Positions 19,066-29,009 of a stretch of 64,000 nt of DNA are shown here, piece by piece (positions within the stretch are counted from its first letter, which is position 1; each line of letters opens with the position of its first letter). Position numbers and translations under genes: made by a program. Below the pieces are notes generated by a model. It saw nothing but the letters and a program-made list of their open reading frames with translations. It did not search any database and had not been told where the DNA came from. The DNA is from Cryobacterium sinapicolor (lineage in GTDB: Bacteria > Actinomycetota > Actinomycetes > Actinomycetales > Microbacteriaceae). Location: contig NZ_SOGQ01000050.1 in the NCBI RefSeq assembly GCF_004403465.1, positions 31,848 through 95,847 on the forward strand, in the 5' to 3' direction.

Positions 19066-19724
19066 GCACCCCGGCGAGCGCGGACGACCTGCAGATCGCG
19101 GGACTCGTGGCCCTGTCCACCTGCGACTGGCCCGGCAAGCTCGTGGCGACCGTGTTCCTCCAGGGCTGCCCCCTGGCGTGCACGTACTGCCACAACCCGG
19201 ACCTGCTGGACCCGCGCGCGCCGGGAAGCATCCGTTGGCAGGAGGTGCGCGAGCTGCTGGCCAAGCGGCACGGCCTACTGGACGGAGTGGTCTTCTCGGG
19301 TGGGGAGCCCACCCGTCAGGCCGGTCTGGCCAGCGCCATGCGGGAGGTCAGAACCCTCGGCTTCGGTGTGGGCCTGCACACCGCGGGACCGTACCCGACC
19401 CGGTTCCGCGAGGTGCTGCCGCTCTGCGACTGGGTGGGCTTGGACATCAAGGCACCGGAGGAGCTGTACGGGGCGGTGACCGGGGTGCCATCGGCGGCCG
19501 AGAAGGCATTCGCCTGCCTGCGGGTGGCGCTCGACGCACAGGTGGACCTGCAGGTACGCACAACCGTCGACCCGATGGTCATGTCCCCGGGCGACGTGGC
19601 GGGGCTCGGCGCCACGCTGACCGCCCTGGGCGTGCGGGAGCACGTGCTGCAGACCGTGCGGTCCGAGGGTGCCCGCCCCGAGTTTGCGGCCCGGCTGAAG
19701 GCCCACCTGGAGCGTCTCGGCTAG
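19062..19724 (+). CDS. nrdG: Anaerobic ribonucleotide reductase activating protein
   Basis: 220 residues from the GTG at 19062, overlapping the nrdD stop. A radical-SAM enzyme whose CX3CX2C cluster motif is Cys36, Cys40, Cys43 (GCPLACTYCHNPDLL). Further radical-SAM strands include VVFSGGEPTRQAGL (GGE motif) and DWVGLDIKAP. It uses S-adenosylmethionine and a 4Fe-4S cluster to make the glycyl radical on NrdD. The sequence is of the NrdG2/PflA-like type common in actinobacteria. Partner assignment is secure from the overlap. Confidence 0.93.
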   Translation: MSTPASADDLQIAGLVALSTCDWPGKLVATVFLQGCPLACTYCHNPDLLDPRAPGSIRWQEVRELLAKRHGLLDGVVFSGGEPTRQAGLASAMREVRTLGFGVGLHTAGPYPTRFREVLPLCDWVGLDIKAPEELYGAVTGVPSAAEKAFACLRVALDAQVDLQVRTTVDPMVMSPGDVAGLGATLTALGVREHVLQTVRSEGARPEFAARLKAHLERLG

Positions 19725-19747
19725 CCTGCGTCGGCACGTCGACGAGG

Positions 19748-20158
19748 CTATACCGCGTCGAGGTAGAGCCAGCGCCGGTCCAGGCGGACGAACCGGCTGA
19801 CCTCGTGCTGTTGCGAGGTGGCGCCGCCGGACCTGCTGTACGCGATGAACTCCACCACCCCCTCGGTGTCGAACGGACCGCCCTGCGCGGTGCGCACGAT
19901 CTCGAGGCGGAGCCAGCGCGCGTCGGCGTCGAGTTCCAGCGCCTCCGGACGGGTGCGCGGATGCCACGTCGCGAGCAGGTAGTCCGGCTCCCCCACCGCG
20001 AAGGCCGCGTACCGGGAGCGCATCAGAGCCTCAGCGGTGGGCGCCAGCGCCTCCCCGCGGTGGAACCGGCCGCAGCACTCGGAATACGGGTTGCCGCTCA
20101 GGCAGGGGCACGGCCGGGGTCGGGGCGGGCGCTCTACGGGGGTCGAAGTCTCTGGCAC
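19748..20158 (-). CDS. YchJ/UPF0225-family protein with SEC-C motif
   Basis: About 136 residues. The N-terminal CPCLSGNPYSECCGRFH is a cysteine-rich SEC-C-like zinc motif. It is followed by the YchJ core (AEALMRSRYAAFAVGEPDYLLATWHPRTRP and GVVEFIAYSR). Members are small and of unknown function. The start is placed at GTG 20158, just after GGAGGG, although the spacing is short. The frame stays open to 20287 but that part looks like non-coding extension. It converges on nrdG with a 23-bp gap. Confidence 0.75.
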   Translation of the reverse strand: MPETSTPVERPPRPRPCPCLSGNPYSECCGRFHRGEALAPTAEALMRSRYAAFAVGEPDYLLATWHPRTRPEALELDADARWLRLEIVRTAQGGPFDTEGVVEFIAYSRSGGATSQQHEVSRFVRLDRRWLYLDAV

Positions 20159-20375
20159 CCCTCCAGTATCGGGCAGTCCCGGTCTCGCAGCGCCGCCAGC
20201 GGACGCTAGGACCCGGTCAGTTCGGTCTCGTACTCCTGTTCCGTCGGCTGGGACTCGTGGTTCAGCCGGCGGCTGAGTTCGCCCCACCAGCGGTGGAGGC
20301 AGATCGAGAGACCCGCCCCGCCGGGGAGACGGCGGTTTAGGAATGCCGGTCGAAGGAGCCTAGAGTCGGCGCACC

Positions 20376-20606
20376 ATGAATGACATTGCGATCGGCAGAT
20401 ACAGACATTACAAAGGCAACCCCTACGAGGTTCTGGGAGTGGCCCGGCACTCCGAGACCGATGAAGACTTGGTGGTCTACACCGCCCTGTACGGGGAACG
20501 AGGGCTGTGGGTGCGCCCACTGGCCATGTTTCTGGAGTCCATCACCATCGACGGCGCGGACGTTCCCCGCTTCGCCCTGGTCGAGAGCGAAGAGCAGCGT
20601 TCGTAA
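20376..20606 (+). CDS. DUF1653 family protein
   Basis: 76 residues, MNDIAIGRYRHYKGNPYEVLGVARHSETDE. The family signature GRYRHYKGN-YEVLGVARHSET and the central VVYTALYGERGLWVRPLAMF are clear. DUF1653 proteins are small beta-rich domains of unknown role. It stands alone, followed by a strong hairpin that separates it from the leftward tRNA-Ala and rsfS. Confidence 0.85.
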   Translation: MNDIAIGRYRHYKGNPYEVLGVARHSETDEDLVVYTALYGERGLWVRPLAMFLESITIDGADVPRFALVESEEQRS

Positions 20607-20636
20607 TCACCGGAGACCGGAAAAAGCAGACCTGCG

Positions 20637-20682
20637 TCACACAGAACAGGCCCCGACCGAAGTCGGGGCCTGTTCTGTGTGA
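20637..20682. terminator. Perfect 21-bp hairpin, bidirectional terminator
   Basis: Positions 20637-20657 pair without mismatch with 20662-20682 around a CGAA tetraloop. The base of the stem reads TCACACAGAAC and the apex GGCCCCGAC. It lies between the DUF1653 gene and tRNA-Ala, which face each other. No long T-tract follows on the plus strand. Confidence 0.75.
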
Positions 20683-20699
20683 CACTGTTTCACACTGAT

Positions 20700-20775
20700 T
20701 GGTGGATCCGAGGGGATTCGAACCCCTGACCCCCTGCATGCCATGCAGGTGCGCTACCAGCTGCGCCACGGACCC
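20700..20775 (-). tRNA. tRNA-Ala (anticodon GGC)
   Basis: The leftward strand reads GGGTCCG, a D-arm with GCGCAGCTGGTAGCGC, an anticodon arm CCTGC-ATGGCAT-GCAGG (anticodon GGC), a T-arm with GGTTCGAATCC, and acceptor CGGATCC with A as discriminator. The 3' CCA is encoded (20700-20702). It reads GCC/GCU codons, GCC being the main alanine codon in this window. Confidence 0.95.
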
Positions 20776-20847
20776 AGATTGTGTTTCGGAACTTCCCCGA
20801 AACAACTTCTCTAGGCTACTACACGATTCGCCTGCTGCGTACCACCG

Positions 20848-21225
20848 CTATTCGGCAGCGTTGTGAGCTGGCAGCTCGATGGGGATGATCGGGCAGTCTT
20901 TCCAGAGCCGCTCGAGCGAGTAGTACACGCGCTCTTCCTCGTGGAAGATGTGCACGACGAGGTCGCCGAAGTCGACGAGGACCCAGCGACCCTCGGCACG
21001 TCCTTCGCGACGAAGCGGCTTATGCCCGGCCTCAGTCATCTTGTCTTCGATCTCACCGGCGATGGCCACCACGTTGCGCTCGGAACGCCCTGTGACGATC
21101 AGGAAGATATCGGTGAGAGGAAGGGGATTGGACACGTCGATTGCGACAAGGTCCTCCCCCGCTTTCGAGTCTGCGGCGGCGGCGGCCACCTGGAGGAGCT
21201 CGAGAGCATGGGCAGAAGCGGTCAT
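20848..21225 (-). CDS. rsfS: Ribosome silencing factor RsfS
   Basis: 125 residues with the family core AGEDLVAIDVSNPLPLTDIFLIVTGRSERNVVAIAGEIEDKM and WVLVDFGDLVVHIFHEEERVYYSLERLWKDCP. RsfS binds uL14 on the large ribosomal subunit and blocks subunit joining when nutrients are scarce. Length is normal. It is the last protein gene of the leftward rne-to-rsfS block, following nadD and a membrane protein gene, the usual actinobacterial context. Confidence 0.95.
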   Translation of the reverse strand: MTASAHALELLQVAAAAADSKAGEDLVAIDVSNPLPLTDIFLIVTGRSERNVVAIAGEIEDKMTEAGHKPLRREGRAEGRWVLVDFGDLVVHIFHEEERVYYSLERLWKDCPIIPIELPAHNAAE

Positions 21226-21265
21226 CGAATGAATCCCTGAGTTAGTAAGAGCGAAACGGATGGCA

Positions 21266-22318
21266 TTAGAAAATATTGAGGACGTAGCCGGCCACGATCA
21301 GGGCCAACACGCCGAAGGCAAGGACGCCGGCAGTGACAGTCAGGACGGCCGGAACGGTCAGGCCCGGCTTTTTCGGCGGAGCCATGACGCCGCGGGTCGA
21401 CGCGTGCGTGCTGACGGCTCGGCTCGCACTGACGGGGGCGACGTCGCTGTGGTGTCCACCCTCGTCGAGCTGGTCGAGCATCTGGTCCATGTCGGACGAG
21501 TCGAAGACGTTCGGGAGAGATCCGGTGGAACCGAGGCTGCGGGGCAGGTCGATCGACCCGGTGACCATGATCTCGCCGGTACTCGAGAGCGGACCCGACG
21601 TGGATCCCTGGTGCGGGATCGATGGCAAGATCAGGGCGTTGGTCGTGGTGGGGATGCCGCCGGCGCTGATGCCGCGCGCCACGATCTGATCGAACGGCTC
21701 AAGCTGCGTCACACCGGGAACGTGGTCGTCGACCTCGTCGCGGGCCAGCGACCAGTGCCCGACGGGCGGGTGCAGCACGCCGGGACGGGACTTGACCTTG
21801 GTGCGTGGGGAAGCCTCAACCAGGAACTCGACGGGCGGCGCCACCTTGGCAGGGGCGACCGGAACGTGCAACGCATCAATGGCGAACGGGTACGACGTCG
21901 CCTCGGGAGCGGACACGGTGGAGATCGTGGCCGGGGCCGGGCTGACGACGCTCTCGGTATGGACGTCGTGTTTCAGCTGGTGTGCGCCGGAATCATCGAC
22001 CCGAGCGGCCTGGAGTGCGCGCAACTCACGTCGGGTGAGGGTGCTGTGGTCCTGCGTCTGGACAGTGCGCGGCGGGACGTCAACCACGCGGGGTGCGAAC
22101 GCGGACGGCCGGGCCGAGGGGACATCCGTCGACTGGGCGGATTCGAGGGGCGCTGGTTCGAGAGGCGCGGGTTCGAGAGGCGCGGGTTCGAGGGGCGCGG
22201 GTTCGAGGGGAGCCGGCGCCGAGGGAAGAGCCGATTCAACGGTGAACTGCTCGTTCCGACTTGCCAACTCGCGCGCTTGCCGACGCGTCAGTGGCTGCGG
22301 GTCATTACCCAACGTCAT
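21266..22318 (-). CDS. Proline-rich C-terminal tail-anchored protein between nadD and rsfS
   Basis: 350 residues. The N-terminus has [14 protein letters not shown], then five exact PAPLE repeats (residues 35-59), a second [11 protein letters not shown] motif and a long low-complexity region. One membrane helix closes the protein (about 325-348, [26 protein letters not shown]). No enzymatic motif. It is most likely anchored with its bulk in the cytoplasm. Its start overlaps the nadD stop (ATGA), so the two are translationally coupled. Similar genes sit between nadD and rsfS in related bacteria; I do not know a function. Confidence 0.7.
   Translation of the reverse strand: MTLGNDPQPLTRRQARELASRNEQFTVESALPSAPAPLEPAPLEPAPLEPAPLEPAPLESAQSTDVPSARPSAFAPRVVDVPPRTVQTQDHSTLTRRELRALQAARVDDSGAHQLKHDVHTESVVSPAPATISTVSAPEATSYPFAIDALHVPVAPAKVAPPVEFLVEASPRTKVKSRPGVLHPPVGHWSLARDEVDDHVPGVTQLEPFDQIVARGISAGGIPTTTNALILPSIPHQGSTSGPLSSTGEIMVTGSIDLPRSLGSTGSLPNVFDSSDMDQMLDQLDEGGHHSDVAPVSASRAVSTHASTRGVMAPPKKPGLTVPAVLTVTAGVLAFGVLALIVAGYVLNIF
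22142..22216 (-). repeat. Five 15-bp in-frame repeats (PAPLE)
   Basis: Five tandem 15-bp units encode PAPLE x5 in the gene next to nadD. The unit length is a multiple of three, so copy-number change would keep the frame. Confidence 0.85.
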
Positions 22319-23007
22319 GCCACACTCCGATACAGATGGTGCTTTGAGATGTACTGGACAACCCCATCGGGGACCAGATACCAGACCGGGAATCCCCGAT
22401 TCACACGTTCCCGGCAGTCCGTGGACGAGATGGCCAGAGCCGGAACCTCCAGTAAGCTTACGTCCTGGTTGGGCAATCCCGAAATAGTGAGCTCGTGTCC
22501 CGGACGACTCACAGCCACGAAATGGGCCAGGTCCCAGAGTTCCTGGACGTCTTTCCAGCCCAGGATCTGTCCCATGGCATCGGCGCCCGTAATGAAGAAA
22601 AGCTCCGCTTCGGGGCGTTCGGCGTGCAGGTCACGCAGGGTGTCGATCGTGTACGTGGGCCCGGTGCGGTCAATGTCGACCCGGCTCACGGTAAACCGGG
22701 GATTGGATGCGGTGGCGATGACCGTCATGAGGTACCGGTGCTCGCTTTCGGTCACATCCGCCTTCTGCCACGGCTGCCCGGTGGGCACGAAGACGACCTC
22801 GTCGAGGTCGAAGCTCTGCGCCACCTCGCTGGCGGCCACGAGGTGCCCGTGGTGGATGGGGTCGAACGTGCCGCCCATCACGCCGATGCGCGGTGGGCGT
22901 GCCCCGGGGGTATCGATGCTCGAAGCTTTACGTCTAGTGGTCGCTGCGCGCGCCGCCGTGGGCGTCGGCGTAGGCCTTCGCCTTGGCCTGGTGCCGGTTG
23001 GCGACAT
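22315..23007 (-). CDS. nadD: Nicotinate-nucleotide adenylyltransferase
   Basis: The core begins [25 protein letters not shown], with the GGTFDP and HHGH nucleotidyltransferase motifs; [13 protein letters not shown] near the C-terminus is the second ATP-binding motif. It makes deamido-NAD from nicotinate mononucleotide and ATP. The 230-residue frame starts at 23007, giving a basic 40-residue extension and a 74-bp overlap with the upstream gene. No ATG, GTG or TTG lies between that start and the GTG/ATG inside IGVMGG. So the extension is real, or a non-standard start is used. Confidence 0.9.
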   Translation of the reverse strand: MSPTGTRPRRRPTPTPTAARAATTRRKASSIDTPGARPPRIGVMGGTFDPIHHGHLVAASEVAQSFDLDEVVFVPTGQPWQKADVTESEHRYLMTVIATASNPRFTVSRVDIDRTGPTYTIDTLRDLHAERPEAELFFITGADAMGQILGWKDVQELWDLAHFVAVSRPGHELTISGLPNQDVSLLEVPALAISSTDCRERVNRGFPVWYLVPDGVVQYISKHHLYRSVA

Positions 23008-23134
23008 CCCGGTAGGACCAGACGACGAAGCCGAGCGCGGCGAAGACCACGAGCCCGATCACACCGTAGAGGAAGATGGGCATCGGCAAAGCGACGTGCC
23101 CGGTCTCAGCCAGCACAACGGTCAGGAACGACAT
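22934..23134 (-). CDS. Small single-pass membrane protein
   Basis: 66 residues from the ATG at 23134 ([24 protein letters not shown]), chosen because GGAGA lies five bases upstream. One strong membrane helix at about residues 20-42 ([21 protein letters not shown]) is followed by a basic tail [22 protein letters not shown]. Small proteins of this type sit between proA and nadD in related actinobacteria. No function known to me. It overlaps the annotated nadD 5' end. Confidence 0.75.
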   Translation of the reverse strand: MSFLTVVLAETGHVALPMPIFLYGVIGLVVFAALGFVVWSYRDVANRHQAKAKAYADAHGGARSDH

Positions 23135-23199
23135 GGGGTTCTCCATTCAGGGACACACAAGGCAAGAGGATGCGCCGCGGCCAACAGTCTAGCGGGGGC

Positions 23200-24462
23200 C
23201 TATGCGCGCACCTGGCCGGAGCCGCGCACGATCCACTTGGTGCTGGTGAGTTCGGGCAGACCCATCGGCCCGCGCGCGTGCAATTTCTGGGTGGAGATGC
23301 CCACTTCGGCTCCGAAACCGAACTCTCCGCCGTCGGTGAACCGAGTCGAGGCGTTGACCATGACCGCCGCGGAATCCACTTCTCCGAGGAACCGGTCGGC
23401 ATTGACGATGTCGTTGGTGATGATCGACTCGGTGTGCCCGGTCGAGTAGCGGCGGATGTGCGCGATGGCGTCATCGAGGGAGTCGACGACCGCGACGGCC
23501 AATTCCAGGCCCATGTACTCGGTGGACCAGTCCTCCTCCGTGGCCGGCACAGCCGCGGGGTAGATCTTCCGCACGCGCTCGTCTCCGTGCAGGGTGACCC
23601 CGGACTCTGTCAGCTTCGCCAGCACGGCCGGCAGGAGCCGGGCGGCCGCGGCCTCATGCACGAGCAGGGTCTCGAGGGCGTTGCAGACACTGGGACGCTG
23701 CACCTTTGAGTTGTGCACGATGTCGACGGCCCATTCCAGGTTCGCCGACTCGTCGAGGAAGATGTGCACGACACCGGCCCCGGTCTCGATCACGGGCACG
23801 GTCGACTGGGTGACGACGGCCTGAATCAGGCCGGCACTCCCGCGCGGGATCAGCACGTCGACGTGGCCACGGGCCTGCATCAGCTCGGTGGCGCCGGCGC
23901 GGCCGAACGGATCGATGGTCTGCACGCACGCTGCCGGCAGGCCCACCTGCGAGAGTGCGGCCTGGAGCAGTCCGACCAGCACCCGGTTGGTGTTCTCGGC
24001 AGCGGATCCGCCCCGCAGGACGACGGCGTTGCCGCTCTTCAGAGCGATGGCTGCGATGTCGACGGTGACGTTCGGGCGCGCCTCGTAAATGACGCCGACG
24101 ACGCCGAAAGGCACGCGCACCTGGCTGATCCGCACGCCGTTCGGCAGACTGGACCCACGCACCACCTCACCGGCGGGATCGGTGAGCAGGCTGATCTCGA
24201 GCACGGCGTCGGCGAGGGCGTCGATGCGCGCGGCGTCGAGGGTGAGCCGGTCGAGCAGGCCCGCGGAGAGGCCGTTCTCTGTGCCGGCGGCGAGATCCTG
24301 GGCGTTGGCGGCCAGAATCTCGGACGCGCTCCCCCGCAGGGCGGCGGCGATTCCGTGCAATGCCTTGTTCTTCAGCCCGGTCGGCGTCGTGGCCAGGGTG
24401 CGGGCGGCGGCACGGGCGGCTTCGAGGATCGGGGTGATCTGGGGTGACTCGGTCTGCGGCAT
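23200..24462 (-). CDS. proA: Gamma-glutamyl phosphate reductase
   Basis: 420 residues, normal for ProA. It is an aldehyde-dehydrogenase-fold enzyme that reduces L-glutamyl-5-phosphate with NADPH to the semialdehyde, the second step of proline synthesis. The catalytic cysteine lies in QRPSVCNALETLLV (about residue 260). GVIYEARPNVTVDIAAIALKSGNAVVLRGG and GFGAEVGISTQKLHARGPMGL are family signatures. It follows two proB genes on the same strand with a 9-bp gap. Confidence 0.95.
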   Translation of the reverse strand: MPQTESPQITPILEAARAAARTLATTPTGLKNKALHGIAAALRGSASEILAANAQDLAAGTENGLSAGLLDRLTLDAARIDALADAVLEISLLTDPAGEVVRGSSLPNGVRISQVRVPFGVVGVIYEARPNVTVDIAAIALKSGNAVVLRGGSAAENTNRVLVGLLQAALSQVGLPAACVQTIDPFGRAGATELMQARGHVDVLIPRGSAGLIQAVVTQSTVPVIETGAGVVHIFLDESANLEWAVDIVHNSKVQRPSVCNALETLLVHEAAAARLLPAVLAKLTESGVTLHGDERVRKIYPAAVPATEEDWSTEYMGLELAVAVVDSLDDAIAHIRRYSTGHTESIITNDIVNADRFLGEVDSAAVMVNASTRFTDGGEFGFGAEVGISTQKLHARGPMGLPELTSTKWIVRGSGQVRA

Positions 24463-24471
24463 GCCGGTAGT

Positions 24472-25250
24472 TTACGGCAGCGCGGGTGCGAACCAGGTTC
24501 CGACCGGGTCGCCGCGAAGCGCCTCGGCCACCAGACCGGTGGAGGTGAGCAGCACTGCGGTGCCGGCCTCGGCTGCGATTCGTGCGGCCGACACCTTGGT
24601 GTCGGCGCCCCCGGTGCCCACGCCCGAGCGGCTGCCGCTGAGTTCGACACCGAGCATCGGGTCTCCGAACGGAACAGTGTCGATGCGCTCCGCACCGGGC
24701 AGGTGCGGCGCGCGGGTGTAGAGGGCGTCGACATCGCTGAGCAGCACCAGCAGGTCGGCAGCGATGAGCGTGGCGACCAGAGCGGCCAGCCGGTCATTGT
24801 CGCCGAAGCGGATCTCATGGGTCGCCACCGTGTCGTTCTCGTTGACGATCGGCAGGATACGCAGGCCGAGCAGGCGGTCCATCGCCCGGTGGGCATTGCC
24901 ACGGTGCGAGGGGTTCTCCAGATCGCCGGCAGTGAGGAGCACCTGGCCGGCGACGATGTCGTACCGGTCGAGGCTGTCCTGGTAGCGGAAGATGAGGAGG
25001 TTCTGGCCCACGGATGCCGCAGCCTGCTGGGTGGCCAGGTCGGTCGGCCGCTCGTCGAGCTGCAGGTAGGGCATGCCCGTGGCGATGGCCCCCGAGGAGA
25101 CGAGGACGATCTCCGCGCCGCGCCCGTGCGCGTCGGCCAAAGCATCGACGAGCGGAGTGATCTGTGCGACGTTCGCGCCGCTGATCGACGACGAACCGAC
25201 CTTCACGACGATGCGCGCGGCCGACGCGACCTCGTGCCGGCCGAGTGCGT

Positions 25251-25254
<4 letters not shown>
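24472..25254 (-). CDS. proB: Glutamate 5-kinase, second tandem copy (AAK domain only)
   Basis: 260 residues from the GTG at 25254, which overlaps the stop of the upstream proB copy (GTGA). The amino-acid-kinase fold is complete: RIVVKVGSSSISG (ATP), LVSSGAIATGM, NENDTVATHEIRFGDNDRLAA (substrate) and GVGTGGADTKVSAARIAAEAG. It phosphorylates glutamate on the gamma-carboxyl. The C-terminal PUA domain of many ProB proteins is absent. By eye it is about two-thirds identical to the neighbouring copy, with all key residues kept. It may be redundant or differ in proline feedback. Confidence 0.9.
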
Positions 25255-27775
<2,521 letters not shown>

Positions 27776-28033
27776 CTAAGCGGCAGCCACCACGATGTTG
27801 ACGACCTTGCGGCCGCCCTTGGCGCCGAACTCAACCGAGCCGGGCTCGAGAGCGAAGAGCGTGTCGTCGCCACCACGGCCGACGTTCACGCCGGGGTGGA
27901 AGTGGGTTCCACGCTGACGGACGATGATCTCGCCCGCGCTGACAACCTGACCGCCGAAGCGCTTCACGCCGAGGCGCTGGGCGTTGGAGTCGCGACCGTT
28001 GCGAGTGGAACTCGCGCCTTTTTTATGTGCCAT
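27776..28033 (-). CDS. rpmA: 50S ribosomal protein bL27
   Basis: 85 residues beginning [29 protein letters not shown], the N-terminal tail that reaches the peptidyl-transferase centre, then [32 protein letters not shown]. Length and sequence are normal. It follows rplU by 19 bp and is followed by a terminator. Confidence 0.97.
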   Translation of the reverse strand: MAHKKGASSTRNGRDSNAQRLGVKRFGGQVVSAGEIIVRQRGTHFHPGVNVGRGGDDTLFALEPGSVEFGAKGGRKVVNIVVAAA

Positions 28034-28052
28034 CTGTTCTGCTCCTCAGGGC

Positions 28053-28361
28053 CTAGGCGATGCCGGTAACCTGAACGCGAGTGAGCTCCTGACGGTGCCC
28101 CTGACGCTTCTTGTACCCGGTCTTGTTCTTGAACTTCTGGATGACGATCTTCGGACCACGGAGGTCGTTCAAGACCTCGGCGGTAACCGTGATCTTTGCC
28201 AGTGACTGCGAGTCAGAGGTGATCGTGTCGCCGTCGACGAGAAGCACAGCGGCCAGCTCGACGTTGCCGTCCTTGTTGGCTTTGATTCGGTCCATCGTGA
28301 CAATGGTTCCGACCTCTACCTTTTCCTGCCGCCCACCGGCGCGCACAACTGCGTAAACCAC
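28053..28361 (-). CDS. rplU: 50S ribosomal protein bL21
   Basis: 102 residues from a GTG start at 28361 ([21 protein letters not shown]). [31 protein letters not shown] is the typical basic C-terminal rRNA-binding part. The leader is about 130 nt from a good promoter; no known autoregulatory structure was recognised in it. Confidence 0.97.
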   Translation of the reverse strand: MVYAVVRAGGRQEKVEVGTIVTMDRIKANKDGNVELAAVLLVDGDTITSDSQSLAKITVTAEVLNDLRGPKIVIQKFKNKTGYKKRQGHRQELTRVQVTGIA

Positions 28362-28496
28362 GTTACGTACCTATCTCTGGGGAGCCGTGAGGCCCCGTGA
28401 TGGAAAGTTACTGCTTTGAACAGGCCAAGTCGGCCGGTCGCTTTCAGAAAACTTCGGTGATCGCGGGGGCAAAGGCCCATCGCACACCAAGAGCCA

Positions 28497-28525
28497 ACGT
28501 TAGCCGATCCTGCCGCAACGGTCAA
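28497..28525 (-). promoter_or_regulatory. Promoter of rplU-rpmA
   Basis: On the leftward strand TTGACC (28520-28525), a 17-bp spacer and TAACGT (28497-28502) make a good housekeeping promoter, about 130 bp ahead of rplU. The gap to the rightward DUF4031 gene is otherwise empty. Confidence 0.65.
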
Positions 28526-28552
28526 ACCGAGGCCGGATCATAGACTCGGGTG

Positions 28553-28843
28553 ATGACCGTGCTGATCGACTCGCCCATGTGGCCCGCGCATGGCACCGTC
28601 TGGTCCCATCTTGTCAGTGATTCGTCCCTGGCCGAATTGCACGCGTTCGCCGCCCGGAACGGCATCCCCCGCCGTGGCTTCGACCTGGACCACTACGACG
28701 TGCCGGCTCACCGCTACGACGCGCTGGTGGCCGCGGGGGCGCATCCGGTGGGCAATCGGGAACTGGTGCTGCGGCTGCGTGCCAGCGGCCTGCGCGTGAG
28801 CGGGCGGGACCGCCCGATTCACCGCCTTCCCCCGGAGTCCTGA
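28553..28843 (+). CDS. DUF4031 domain protein
   Basis: 96 residues, MTVLIDSPMWPAHGTVWSHLVSDSSLAELHAFAARNGIPRRGFDLDHYDVPAHRY. The pattern of IDSPMWPAHG, HLVSD, ELHAFA and FDLDHYDVP is that of DUF4031, a small domain of unknown function with conserved His and Asp. GTG at 28550 directly before the ATG is an alternative start. It is divergent from rplU and convergent with rne. Confidence 0.8.
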   Translation: MTVLIDSPMWPAHGTVWSHLVSDSSLAELHAFAARNGIPRRGFDLDHYDVPAHRYDALVAAGAHPVGNRELVLRLRASGLRVSGRDRPIHRLPPES

Positions 28844-29009
28844 GCTGCCCCTGGGGCGTCCCGGACTGCTCGCGGAGGCCGCACCTCGGGGCTTCCCGAA
28901 GGACGTCCCGGAGGGCCTGACGAGATGGGGCGACCGGCGGCGCCCTGACCCGTGGGCCATGCACTGCCGGTCGCCCGGTCGACTCGATTCGTCCCTGCGG
29001 GGACTCTCG

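Noticed and set aside
28362..28496. Possible ribosomal-protein leader (L21 type) before rplU
   Set aside because: Short hairpins can be drawn, but no match to a leader I know; the known L21 leaders are described from Firmicutes.
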